From Candidatus Omnitrophota bacterium (GTDB lineage: Bacteria > Omnitrophota > Gorgyraeia > Gorgyraeales > Gorgyraeaceae): a DNA stretch of 64,000 nt. Both the position numbers and the translations under genes were made by a program. Below, piece after piece: positions 50,464 to 58,521 of the stretch; position 1 is the stretch's first letter, and each line of letters starts with the position of its first letter. The stretch covers positions 3,726 to 67,725 of the forward strand of contig DNHS01000056.1 in the NCBI GenBank assembly GCA_003485765.1. The letters are read 5' to 3'. Under the pieces are notes generated by a model that ran no database searches, had not been told where the DNA came from, and saw nothing but the letters and a program-made list of their open reading frames with translations.

Positions 50464-51360
50464 TTAGATTATACTATGCCTTTTTATCCTGGTCAAGAAA
50501 AAATTTCCAATAATATAACAATACATCTTGATCTCGTATAATAATATAAACGGTAAATTTATTAAAAAACCAGCTATTGAATCATTTTTTTTCATGCATT
50601 TATATCTATTCCTTATATATTTTTTCTTTAATTCATCTGATATGCCTCTAAAGATGTCATTGCGAGGCCGTAGGCCAAAACAATCTTTATTTTCAATAAC
50701 AGCCGTCGCGCCTCTCTCATGATACGCTGTTGCCATAGGATTATAATACGCCTTCCATCCCTTTTTCTGCGCCCTCCAGCATAAATCCAAGTCTTCATAG
50801 TATATCTCAAAGGTTTCATCAAAATACCCGTTTTTATCTTTTATATCGTCTAACATAACTTTTTTCATAAGCATGCACGAGCCGCTTACGCCAAAAACAT
50901 ATTCTGGTTTCTCGTGCTGACCTTTATCTAGTTTCCCATACCCTCTCTCTAATGGCTTTCTGTTTCTGGCTACAAATAATCCCGTAGAATCTATTGTCTT
51001 TTTATCCGTCCTGAAAATCTTCCCGCTTACCATGCCTATTCTTTTATCTAAGTTAAAAGAACTTAACGCCTCTTTTAAATAATCCTTATCCAGCACGCAA
51101 TCGCTGTTTAAGCACAGTATAAAATCCCCCTTCGCCTCTTTTATGCCTTGATTGTTTGCCTTGCAAAAAAACAAGTTTTCTGTATTTTGCAATAATTTAA
51201 CTTCAGGATACATGGCATTAACCATCCCACTGCTAGCGTCTAAAGAACTATTATCTACTACTATTACTTCTTTATCGCCAAAACTCTGCGTCATCACAGA
51301 ATCTATGCAGCCTTTCAACAAATCTTTTCTATTATAATTTACTATTATTACTGATATCAT
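50464..51360 (-). CDS. Family 2 glycosyltransferase, membrane-associated, with in-frame repeat
   Basis: A GT-A fold transferase. ISVIIVNYNRKDLLKGCIDSV opens the protein, with VVDNSSLDASSG and CLNSDCVLD as the nucleotide/metal sites and an ETFEIYYEDLDLCWRAQKKGW segment typical of rhamnosyltransferase-like GT2. A C-terminal hydrophobic stretch may contact the membrane. At residues 226-235, KDCFGLRPRNDIF is encoded by the palindrome-like ATTG...GGCCTACGGCC...CAAT, a repeat-derived insertion. It is the last gene of the RiPP-type cluster; donor and acceptor are unknown. Confidence 0.88.
   Translation of the reverse strand: MISVIIVNYNRKDLLKGCIDSVMTQSFGDKEVIVVDNSSLDASSGMVNAMYPEVKLLQNTENLFFCKANNQGIKEAKGDFILCLNSDCVLDKDYLKEALSSFNLDKRIGMVSGKIFRTDKKTIDSTGLFVARNRKPLERGYGKLDKGQHEKPEYVFGVSGSCMLMKKVMLDDIKDKNGYFDETFEIYYEDLDLCWRAQKKGWKAYYNPMATAYHERGATAVIENKDCFGLRPRNDIFRGISDELKKKYIRNRYKCMKKNDSIAGFLINLPFILLYEIKMYCYIIGNFFLTRIKRHSII
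50468..50496 (-). promoter_or_regulatory. Promoter of rpsO-pnp operon
   Basis: On the minus strand TTGACC (50491-50496), 17 bases, TATAAT (50468-50473). It lies inside the last codons of the preceding glycosyltransferase gene and gives a start near 50461, about 13 bases before the rpsO GTG. It marks the border between the RiPP/polysaccharide genes and the housekeeping genes. Confidence 0.8.
50656..50685 (-). repeat. In-frame repeat inside a GT2 gene
   Basis: On the minus strand GATTGTTTTGGCCTACGGCC then TCGCAATGAC. ATTG/CAAT and GGCC-tac-GGCC form an imperfect hairpin. ATTGC...GCAAT repeats of this kind are scattered in many bacterial genomes between genes; here it is translated as DCFGLRPRND. 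Confidence 0.65.
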
Positions 51361-51365
51361 AATTT

Positions 51366-51785
51366 TTAAATAATTATATTACGAGGAGGAAAAATAAAAC
51401 ATACCTTAAAATCTTCGTTCATCTGAGGCTGAAGCTGCGCAAGATATGGTTTATCATCTAACGTAAGCCAGGCATGGCCATATATCTTTTCACTGTCGCC
51501 TTTTACGCCTATATTAATCCTGACTTCGATGCCTTTTTCCCTCAAAAATTTATAAAGAATCAAAGATCTTTTAAGACAGGTCCCTCGCCTGCTAAAAAAT
51601 GGCGCTCGCAGCTTAAAAAATAAATCAAGATATTTTGTTATCTTTGATATATTCCATTCTCTTAATTTAGGAGGCCTGCAAGGCGTCCATGATTTAAGGA
51701 TTTCAGGAAGAGGTTTTATATGTATTATGACTGGCAGAATAAAAAATAGATAAGAAACTCTTGCAAAAAGAAAAATATCTTTCAT
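51366..51785 (-). CDS. B2-type leader peptidase (transglutaminase-like, lasso-peptide B2 family)
   Basis: A cysteine protease-like protein of the Transglut_core3 family, the B2 protein that removes RiPP leaders when guided by a B1/PqqD-type recognition domain. Of 139 residues, the catalytic triad is visible as Cys70 in RRGTCLKRSLILYKFL, His104 in YGHAWLTLDD and Asp110 or Asp111. The start at 51785 overlaps the GT4 stop (ATGA); the longer frame upstream is GT4 sequence in another register. It is the best candidate to release the core of the 47-residue peptide encoded upstream. Leader peptidase activity is inferred from the family. Confidence 0.85.
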   Translation of the reverse strand: MKDIFLFARVSYLFFILPVIIHIKPLPEILKSWTPCRPPKLREWNISKITKYLDLFFKLRAPFFSRRGTCLKRSLILYKFLREKGIEVRINIGVKGDSEKIYGHAWLTLDDKPYLAQLQPQMNEDFKVCFIFPPRNIII

Positions 51786-53023
51786 GGCGATCTGCCTTCT
51801 GACTTGAGCGAATGCTCTAATAAAAGCGCCTTGCAAGCCATGACCCACTGCTGGATGCTTTCATCAAAATCCTCTGTCTTTTCAGAAAACTTCCTTGCCT
51901 TCTGGCCTATTTTTATCGCTATATCAGGGCTTTTTACGATTGACTGCAATCTTCGCGCAAACTCCTTCGTATTATCAGGATCGACTATATAGCTATTTAC
52001 GCCATCCTGCAGCATGCGGTATACCCCTTTTTCAGCCACGCCTTTCCCAATAATAACACACCTGCCGCATGCCATTGCCTCCCTGGCAATCTTAGGATAA
52101 TGCGTGTTTTTGGGAAGATAAGGCTCTTCAGAGGTTTCTGGAGAAACAACGCAGGTAGCTGAATTTATAAGAGCCGGCATTCTCCATGGAGCTTGAAAAG
52201 GTAGAAACACGGCTTTCCCGCCTAATCCTTTTGAGTGGACATACTTCTTCAGCAATAATGATCTTTCATTATTACCCACCACAAATATCAGCCTGAATTT
52301 TTCTTTTTTTATGCTACTGCACGCATCTACAAAATTAAATGATTTTTTAAGCTTTGAAACTTTGCCTATATATAAAAATGTAGTCATTTTTTCTTTTTTG
52401 TTTTTCCTTGAATATAAAGACATATCGAATGGCTTAACGTCGGGATGAAACGCTTTTAAGTCTATAGATCTTCGCAATCCAATTATAAATTTATCCCGGC
52501 TTATTTTACATCTCCTTAAAATTTTCCGGCTATGTCGCTGTGTAGTCGATATCTTATCAGCGCCTTTAAATATTTCTATAAAAAGTGATTTTAAAGACGG
52601 CGAATCAAATAACCGGGTTATATCGCTTCCAGCGTGAGCAACCATAAATGGTTTTTTAGTGATATATTTTGCCATCAAACCAGCCACTCCATAAGGCATA
52701 AGATATTCTGAATAAATAAGGTCTATGTCATATTTTCTTATGACCTCAATAGCTATATTGACTAACTTTGGAATATACGGATTGTATGAAGGAATAAAAA
52801 ACGGCGTATCGCAAGCTGTGCTATGCACCCTTACGTTCTTTGGTTCAAATTGGCCAGGCTTATTTTCTAAGATTTCCTCGCGATAATCCCCTTCAACCTC
52901 CATGCAGTTAGTAACGACGTGCACCTTATGATTTAATTCGCCCAATCCTCTGGCTAACCAGTATATTCCGGATGATACCCCGCCTTCTATTGGAGGATAC
53001 TTGCTAATAATGCATATCTTCAT
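51782..53023 (-). CDS. Family 4 glycosyltransferase
   Basis: A GT-B fold retaining glycosyltransferase. The N-terminus KICIISKYPPIEGGVSSGIYWLARGL is the usual acceptor-side motif, LFRLIFVV... and FLYIGKVSKLKKSFNFVDA open the donor domain, and AREAMACGRCVIIGKGVAEKGVYRMLQDG fits the EX7E region. Length of 413 is typical. It overlaps the kinase-like gene by 20 bases and the B2 gene by four, so it is tightly embedded in the RiPP cluster. Whether it glycosylates the peptide or a surface glycan cannot be told from sequence. Confidence 0.87.
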   Translation of the reverse strand: MKICIISKYPPIEGGVSSGIYWLARGLGELNHKVHVVTNCMEVEGDYREEILENKPGQFEPKNVRVHSTACDTPFFIPSYNPYIPKLVNIAIEVIRKYDIDLIYSEYLMPYGVAGLMAKYITKKPFMVAHAGSDITRLFDSPSLKSLFIEIFKGADKISTTQRHSRKILRRCKISRDKFIIGLRRSIDLKAFHPDVKPFDMSLYSRKNKKEKMTTFLYIGKVSKLKKSFNFVDACSSIKKEKFRLIFVVGNNERSLLLKKYVHSKGLGGKAVFLPFQAPWRMPALINSATCVVSPETSEEPYLPKNTHYPKIAREAMACGRCVIIGKGVAEKGVYRMLQDGVNSYIVDPDNTKEFARRLQSIVKSPDIAIKIGQKARKFSEKTEDFDESIQQWVMACKALLLEHSLKSEGRSP

Positions 53024-54008
53024 ATTTATGTTTTATCAACCTCTTTAAAATCAAAGATAAATTAGCAGGAGACTTTATTATATCTTTTCCGCCAAGAAGC
53101 AAATAAGAGCGGCATTGCTTAGCCAGCTTTTTCAAAATCTCCATAGCTTCAACATGATGATCTCTAACCGGCTCAAGCGATGAGAACATAAGATTTTCAA
53201 CTATCTTTATCATCGCTTCATTCGAAGAAAGAGGCATGAGTTTACTTTTCTTTTTATGCGTTATCGTAGGAAATACAATAAAATTCGGAGCAGAAGCTTT
53301 TTTATAACAAGCTTTACGCCTTGCGCATACCCCTGTCCCTTTTTCGTGATCCCTGCGCAGCATTCTGGTTGGAAACGGATAAACTTTCACCTTGGAATTT
53401 GAGCGGCATAAAAACGATATATCATCTCCGCGGCAAATAAAACCAGCCTTAGTAAGATTTATAGAAATAGTGGTTTTTCCGTATCCGCTATCGCCCGGAA
53501 ATAATATACTAACATCGCCCTTTGTCAAATAAGCTGCATGTAAGGCGAAAAAACCTCTGATTCTAAAAAAATACATCAACATAATGCGGATAGAATTTCT
53601 AAAACTCCTTGGTTTAACCTGGCCTGTAGTAAACAACAAAATTTTATTTTGATGGTAAAGCCCTGCCATGGGCGAAATTTCGCCATAGTTTCCAAGATGC
53701 CTGAGATATCTTACATCTTTGATATCTTTAAAATACTGAGGCCCTTTAAAATCTTTAGAAACGCCGGGCTGCCAATCTGTTTCGGCCGGCATATCTAAAG
53801 GAATCTGAGAAAGGTCCTTGACTGAAATAACTACCATGGTAACATCAGGTTGCTTTTTTTTAACAATGTCTTTGACAAGATACATTTTGTCAATAGCTCT
53901 ATAAAAAGAGCTGTTATCTGTCATTATCCTGACAGATAGACCTCCGATCAGACATGTTTCTGTGAACCTATAGCATTTATTAAAATATGGTGTAAAATCA
54001 ATTTTCAT
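53004..54008 (-). CDS. HPr-kinase-like P-loop kinase of RiPP clusters
   Basis: A 334-residue protein whose C-terminal half resembles HPr kinase/phosphorylase: His157 in FALHAAYL, P-loop GDSGYGKTT at 172-180, and the acidic RGDDISFL at about 193-200. HprK homologues occur in lasso-peptide clusters, where some phosphorylate the precursor. The N-terminal 130 residues (substrate side) are not recognised. It overlaps the radical SAM gene by 11 bases and the GT4 by 20. The precursor here offers four Ser and two Thr (S36, S38, S39, S42, T35, T44) in its core as possible targets; this is inference. Confidence 0.8.
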   Translation of the reverse strand: MKIDFTPYFNKCYRFTETCLIGGLSVRIMTDNSSFYRAIDKMYLVKDIVKKKQPDVTMVVISVKDLSQIPLDMPAETDWQPGVSKDFKGPQYFKDIKDVRYLRHLGNYGEISPMAGLYHQNKILLFTTGQVKPRSFRNSIRIMLMYFFRIRGFFALHAAYLTKGDVSILFPGDSGYGKTTISINLTKAGFICRGDDISFLCRSNSKVKVYPFPTRMLRRDHEKGTGVCARRKACYKKASAPNFIVFPTITHKKKSKLMPLSSNEAMIKIVENLMFSSLEPVRDHHVEAMEILKKLAKQCRSYLLLGGKDIIKSPANLSLILKRLIKHKYEDMHY

Positions 54009-55155
54009 TTGTAAAAGATGGGCTAAAAGCTGTACTTATATGCAGGTTTTTCTTTTCCGGCCATCTCCTAAAAGCTGTTTGAAGAGGAAGCTTTTTAAAA
54101 ACTCGCCAACATTGCGGGTCTGGCGCGGATAATTGATTGAAGTATGCATGGCTTATGCACAGCGCTCCTCCATGACAGAATTTAAAATTGCGGCATTTCT
54201 GGCACAAAGAGTGCGCATTATTCAAATTTCTCAACTGCCATAATATATCTGAAGAAAAATATACTTCTAGCAGGCTCTTTTGCAGGACATTTCCTACTTT
54301 TATAGGAAGCCGCCTGCATGCTAGAACATCGCCATTAGGAAACAAAGACAATGTCCTGCCTTCGACCACTCCGCAGCACACTTTCCTATGAGCCATGTCT
54401 CCTGTTAAAGCGCTGTTAAATATGCCGTCCTCGCATCCATTGGCAATATGAAGCTTGCTATGTTTCGCCCTTAATTCAATGCGCATTTTTCTTTTCCAAT
54501 GATAAATTTTTCTTAATTCTTCCGGGCTTAATAAGTTAAACTTGTTTTCTTTGCCCTTTCCGATAGGGACAAACCTCCTTATGCCAACCTTTCCAACTCC
54601 TAGCTTTTCGCATAGCTGGACAAGCGCAGGCACATCAGCCATATTTTTCCTTGTCAGCGTAAAAGAAACAGCGGTTCGCATGCCTGTGTTTACCAATAAC
54701 TTGGCTTTCTCAATTACTTTATCAAAGCTGCCTTTTTCGCGTATATTGTCATTATTTTCCTGCATGCCTTCAAGGCTCAACTGCACCCTTTTAACTCCCA
54801 AAGATTTCAACTTTAAGGCATTTTTCTCGTTAATAAGAGAGCTGTTGGTCAAAATGCCTACGGTAAATCTGCCCTTATTATATTTATTTACAAATTTCAA
54901 TAACCGGAAAAAATCTTTTCTGATAAATGGTTCTCCGCCGGCAAAGTTAAGATAAGAATGGCCCTTTGGCGAGTTTAAAGCTTTAAGCAAATCCAGATAC
55001 TGGAAAAAGATATCGCATAATTTAGCGAATGGCAGCTCTTTCATGTTTTCTTTTTCCCTATAACAATGCTTGCAGCTCCAATTACACCTCTCAGTTATAT
55101 GCCACTGAAGGGTAAAGGCGCGAAAAAAATCAAAATAATGAGGTATGGTTTCCAT
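53998..55155 (-). CDS. Radical SAM/SPASM peptide-modifying enzyme
   Basis: A 385-residue AdoMet radical enzyme. The [4Fe-4S] motif is CNWSCKHC (Cys24, 28, 31), AdoMet contacts include FAGGEPFIRKDF, and the C-terminal SPASM domain is Cys-rich (CCGVVEGRTLSLFPNGDVLACRR-type segment, then CQKCRNFKFCHGGALC and DPQCW). SPASM proteins next to PqqD-like proteins and a Cys-rich peptide usually make thioether (sactionine or ranthionine) or C-C crosslinks. It follows the second PqqD-like gene by eight bases. I consider it the main modifier of the 47-residue peptide. Confidence 0.88.
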   Translation of the reverse strand: METIPHYFDFFRAFTLQWHITERCNWSCKHCYREKENMKELPFAKLCDIFFQYLDLLKALNSPKGHSYLNFAGGEPFIRKDFFRLLKFVNKYNKGRFTVGILTNSSLINEKNALKLKSLGVKRVQLSLEGMQENNDNIREKGSFDKVIEKAKLLVNTGMRTAVSFTLTRKNMADVPALVQLCEKLGVGKVGIRRFVPIGKGKENKFNLLSPEELRKIYHWKRKMRIELRAKHSKLHIANGCEDGIFNSALTGDMAHRKVCCGVVEGRTLSLFPNGDVLACRRLPIKVGNVLQKSLLEVYFSSDILWQLRNLNNAHSLCQKCRNFKFCHGGALCISHAYFNQLSAPDPQCWRVFKKLPLQTAFRRWPEKKNLHISTAFSPSFTNEN

Positions 55156-55163
55156 ACTATGTA

Positions 55164-55445
55164 TTAAGCTGTAATTTCTACCATCTTCTCTTTTATAAGT
55201 TTTTTTATCTGGCGATTTACGCTAGCGAATGCTTTATCTTTATCAACGTCATATTCATCCACTATCGCATCGGTTATTTCTCCAATAGTCTTTTTGCCAT
55301 CCAAAAGCTGCCAAATCCTTACTCCCGCCTCATTAAGCCTATAAAAATACTTTGTTTCAAAATTTAAAAGAACAGCTTCTTTGTTATCCAGTTCAGTATA
55401 GATTATGGACGGCTTAACTCTTAAGCGCTGTTTGGGGTTTATCAT
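55164..55445 (-). CDS. PqqD-like RiPP recognition protein 2
   Basis: A 93-residue PqqD-family winged-helix protein. The pattern V-KPSIIYTELDNKEAVLLNFETKYFY-RLNEAGVRIWQLLDGKKT is typical: beta-hairpin with one strand that holds the leader peptide, then three helices ending with IKKLIKEKMVEIT. Such domains bring the precursor leader to the modifying enzyme. It overlaps the first PqqD-like gene by 32 bases and is followed by the radical SAM gene. Two PqqD-like copies side by side suggest separate partners, for example the radical SAM enzyme and the B2 peptidase. Confidence 0.85.
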   Translation of the reverse strand: MINPKQRLRVKPSIIYTELDNKEAVLLNFETKYFYRLNEAGVRIWQLLDGKKTIGEITDAIVDEYDVDKDKAFASVNRQIKKLIKEKMVEITA

Positions 55446-55710
55446 ATAAACTCAATACGCCTGTTTTTGATAACTTATTTATAAAGCTGCTGGCATCTTT
55501 TTTCGCTGTCTCATAATTAACGTCGAATTCTTTAAGTACGGCGTCTATAATTTTATTTACCTTTGTTTTGCCATCCGCCAAATTCCATATAAAGCTTCCC
55601 ATGGGATTAAGAAAGTAAAAAGCATTGTCCTTTAGATTTAAAATAACTGTTTCTCCGTCTATTATTCTACAGTGAAGCTTTTTACCAGGTAATACGTATT
55701 TGTCAAGCAC
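55414..55710 (-). CDS. PqqD-like RiPP recognition protein 1
   Basis: A 98-residue PqqD-family protein: HCRIIDGETVILNLKDNAFYFLNPMGSFIWNLADGKT is the beta-strand and first helix, followed by VLKEFDVNYETAKKDASSFINKL. The start is GTG at 55710 with GGGAGG upstream. It lies 143 bases downstream of the peptide gene and overlaps the second PqqD-like gene. Sequence differs clearly from its neighbour, so this is an old duplication or independent recruitment. Confidence 0.85.
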   Translation of the reverse strand: MLDKYVLPGKKLHCRIIDGETVILNLKDNAFYFLNPMGSFIWNLADGKTKVNKIIDAVLKEFDVNYETAKKDASSFINKLSKTGVLSLYDKPQTALKS

Positions 55711-55853
55711 AATGCCTCCCTTTACCTTATTGAGTATAAAATACTGCTAAGATTAAGAAATATCAAGAAAATAATTAAGTTTTCAGGTAGGATTTATTAG
55801 GAATGATGGCGTTTCTTTATCTTTTCTATAAACATCCTTTGGGTTTAATATAA

Positions 55854-55997
55854 CTAAGCGCAGGAGGTACAACTGGCGCAGCTGGAACAACTCGTGCCTA
55901 CCCGATTATTCAGTTTTCCTTCTTTTTTCAACTGCGGTTCTTTAAAAAACTTTTTGTATTCTGGTTTTTGATATTGTTTTTTATTATTCTTGTCCAT
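55854..55997 (-). CDS. Candidate RiPP precursor: 47-residue peptide with CxxCxxCxxC core
   Basis: A small gene (48 codons) with a strong ribosome site (AAGGAGG, six bases before ATG) and a good promoter. The product begins MDKNNKKQYQKPEYKK and is basic through residue 33. Residues 18-27 are FKEPQLKKEG, i.e. FxxPxLxxxG, very close to the YxxPxLxxxG leader motif bound by B1/PqqD-type domains of lasso pathways. The C-terminus GTSCSSCASCTSCA (34-47) has Cys37, 40, 43 and 46 at exact three-residue spacing, separated only by Ser, Ala and Thr. It lacks an acidic residue, so a lasso ring is not possible. Precursor role is inferred from position, size and neighbours. Confidence 0.85.
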   Translation of the reverse strand: MDKNNKKQYQKPEYKKFFKEPQLKKEGKLNNRVGTSCSSCASCTSCA

Positions 55998-56023
55998 ATA
56001 CATCCTCCTTATCTTATATTAAT

Positions 56024-56052
56024 AGTATAAAAGATATATTAAAATTGGTCAA
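56024..56052 (-). promoter_or_regulatory. Promoter of the RiPP precursor gene
   Basis: On the minus strand TTGACC (56047-56052), 17 bases, TATACT (56024-56029). Transcription would start near 56017, about 20 bases before the ATG. The surrounding 242-bp divergent region is very AT-rich. Position directly before the 47-codon gene supports that gene being real and highly expressed. Confidence 0.8.
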
Positions 56053-56239
56053 GTATTATCATTTTAAAAGTTTTCGAAAAAATTATAAAATTAATATTTT
56101 TCTAGTAGCTATGACCGTGATTTAAAAACTTAGAAAGCATTTACCTTTATGATATAAATTATAGCATATAATATAACAATTGCAAGGTCATTTTTTTCTT
56201 GATTTTCAAATCTATATATAATAAGCTTATTATATAATC

Positions 56240-57397
56240 ATGCATAACGCATTATCCAAATCCAGTCTTTTATTGAATAAAAATTCTCCTCTTCCAAGTC
56301 TAAATAACGCTGAATTAGAGATAGTCCTTAAAGAATCTTTATACCATAGCCTTACAAATCTTATCTATTTAACTATAAAAACATCGGATAGATACAAAGA
56401 ATTAATTCATCATCCTGCATTTTCTCGTCTAAAAAATAGCTATTTTATGACAGTTAAGGATAATATGCTGAAACAGAAAGAGTTTATTGATATTAGCAAT
56501 GCTTTTGAAACCGCTGACATACTTATGGTTCCTATCAAAGGCATGGCTTTATTATTTGATGTTTTCCAAGATAATTTAAGCCGGCCTATGGCTGATATAG
56601 ATATTTTAATAAAGAAAAATGACCTGGAAAAAGCTAAACAGCTCATGCAAGGTCTTGGCTATAAAGCAGCTCTCGGAAATTTTTCAGAAAGATATTATAC
56701 TGATTATTACCATCATCTGCCTTTTTTTAAAGCATCTATGGTAGAACTGCATTGGGATCTTGCAGTTCCAAGGCCGAATAAAATTATTTTACCTGAGTTG
56801 TGGGATAGATTGCAAAAGATTGAGCATAATAACGCCTTTTTAAACATCCTCTCTCCAGAAGACACGATATTCTCGCTTGCGCTTCATTTAAGAAGATTTA
56901 ACACACCATTCTCATTAAAGCCCATATACGATATTTATAGAATAATGGAAAAATACGATAAAGAAATAGATTGGGAGTATCTATCAAAATACAGCGGATT
57001 AAACAGGCTAAACTCTATTATCTATTACTCCCTGGTTTCTGTTAAAACAATATTTGAATATCCTATATCTGAAAAAGAACTGGGGATGTTTTACCCTGGT
57101 ATATTAAGAGCGTCTTTATTAAAATTATTTATAAATAGGGTCAAGAATAGAGGCGTTACGAGACTTATAAAATCTGCTTCTTTTAGAAAATACGCCTATA
57201 TATTTTTACGTTTTTTATTATATGACCGCTTGTGGGATCTTATAAAATTCATAATACTTATACCTGAGGAAGAATTCAGCCGTTTCTATTCAATCGAATT
57301 TCCCTCAAAAGTATCATCCGCTATTTACAGTCTTAGATTTTTGGCCATGCCTTTTCTAGCCTTATTAGACAGGTTTTCTAAAAAATCATCTATATAG
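56240..57397 (+). CDS. Family-5-type nucleotidyltransferase (NTP_transf_5) of RiPP clusters
   Basis: A 385-residue protein with the nucleotidyltransferase pattern KGMALLFDVFQDNLSRPMADIDILI (about 99-123), where the two Asp of ADIDIL should bind metal. Similar proteins (PF14907-like) are frequent in lasso-peptide and related clusters with HPr-kinase-like genes. HWDLAVP and LHLRRF later in the chain also fit. It is divergent from the peptide gene and is the only plus-strand gene of the region. Its 3' end overlaps the convergent GT4 gene by 73 bases. Substrate unknown; nucleotidylation of peptide or glycan is possible. Confidence 0.83.
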   Translation: MHNALSKSSLLLNKNSPLPSLNNAELEIVLKESLYHSLTNLIYLTIKTSDRYKELIHHPAFSRLKNSYFMTVKDNMLKQKEFIDISNAFETADILMVPIKGMALLFDVFQDNLSRPMADIDILIKKNDLEKAKQLMQGLGYKAALGNFSERYYTDYYHHLPFFKASMVELHWDLAVPRPNKIILPELWDRLQKIEHNNAFLNILSPEDTIFSLALHLRRFNTPFSLKPIYDIYRIMEKYDKEIDWEYLSKYSGLNRLNSIIYYSLVSVKTIFEYPISEKELGMFYPGILRASLLKLFINRVKNRGVTRLIKSASFRKYAYIFLRFLLYDRLWDLIKFIILIPEEEFSRFYSIEFPSKVSSAIYSLRFLAMPFLALLDRFSKKSSI

Positions 57398-58521
57398 TTT
57401 ATAAAATTGCTCCAGTTATATTTTATTATATCTTTCCTGCCAAGGCTGCCCATTTGCATTGTCAATTCCACGTCCATAGCTATTTTACACATATAAGATG
57501 CGTATTCTCTTGCATCAGGTGAACTTAAAAATCCTGTTATGCCATTTTTTATAATTTCCTTTGGCCCGCCGTTATTAATAGCAATAACAGGCTTAGAAAA
57601 AGAAAGCCCCTCCAGCACAGTAAGGCCAAAGTCTTCATTCAGGGTAGTTGAGAGAACTGCGCGGCAATCTTTGTAAAGGTTCAAAATATCTTTTTCCGAA
57701 GGGTTTATCGTAATGATTATATTTTTATTCGCAGCAGCCATCTTTTTTAATTTTTCATAATAACTATTATTTGTCTTATACAGCTCTCCTGCTATTATAA
57801 GTTTAAAATTACGCAATCCTTCATGTTCCATCTGCGCTATATTAAACGCCTCTATTGATAATTCTATATTCTTCCACCATTTTATACGCGTTGGGTGGAA
57901 GAAATAATTCTCATATCCAGTATTTCCCGAAAAATACATTGTGTCAACGCCAAGGTTCAAAACCTTTAATTTATAATCAGGCAGAAGGTTATTTTTCAGA
58001 ATCCTATCCCTGACTTCCTTGCTGATACAAAAACACAAGTCATATAATTCAAACGCCTTTTTATCTATTACCTTGAATAAAAAATAAAACAGAAAATAAA
58101 ATGGGGCCTTATGTAAATTTTTTAAAACATAGTCTTTTCTCAAAACATCGTCATATATAATCTTCAATGGGGTGTAACAAATACTAATTTTAGCTATATC
58201 CTTATTTTTGAAATTTATCAGGCCTCCCAGGCCTTCGTTATGCACGCATAAAGCATCAAACCCTTCGAGAGGAAGTTTCTGATTAAAGATAACCCACGCT
58301 GACCTTAAGGTATTAAAATAACTTCTCTCTACAGAGATCTTTTTAAATTCCGTTATCCTGGATTTAAAATCCTCAAATTCTGGGTAGGTGGTATCTTTTT
58401 CATAAAGATTGGTAAACACATGCCAATCATGTCTGGAGCGCTTCAAGACTTCAAGTATCGTACGCTCAACACCACTTCTTAAATGGATATAAGGATAATA
58501 TAATGCGATTTTTAAAGACAT
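57325..58521 (-). CDS. Family 4 glycosyltransferase
   Basis: GT-B fold, 398 residues. KIALYYPYIHLRSGVERTILEVLKRS forms the N-terminal acceptor domain, YENYFFHPTRIKWWKNIELSIEAF opens the donor domain, and NEDFGLTVLEGLSFSKPVIAINNGGPKEII is the EX7E-type donor site. It overlaps the upstream polymerase-like gene by ten bases. The last 24 codons overlap the convergent nucleotidyltransferase gene; both frames look real, but one could end earlier in another strain. Likely role: surface polysaccharide assembly. Confidence 0.86.
   Translation of the reverse strand: MSLKIALYYPYIHLRSGVERTILEVLKRSRHDWHVFTNLYEKDTTYPEFEDFKSRITEFKKISVERSYFNTLRSAWVIFNQKLPLEGFDALCVHNEGLGGLINFKNKDIAKISICYTPLKIIYDDVLRKDYVLKNLHKAPFYFLFYFLFKVIDKKAFELYDLCFCISKEVRDRILKNNLLPDYKLKVLNLGVDTMYFSGNTGYENYFFHPTRIKWWKNIELSIEAFNIAQMEHEGLRNFKLIIAGELYKTNNSYYEKLKKMAAANKNIIITINPSEKDILNLYKDCRAVLSTTLNEDFGLTVLEGLSFSKPVIAINNGGPKEIIKNGITGFLSSPDAREYASYMCKIAMDVELTMQMGSLGRKDIIKYNWSNFINYIDDFLENLSNKARKGMAKNLRL

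Noticed and set aside
51366..55997. Classical lasso peptide cluster
   Set aside because: B2-like, PqqD-like, kinase and nucleotidyltransferase parts fit, but there is no asparagine-synthetase-like cyclase, and the peptide core has no Asp or Glu to close a macrolactam.
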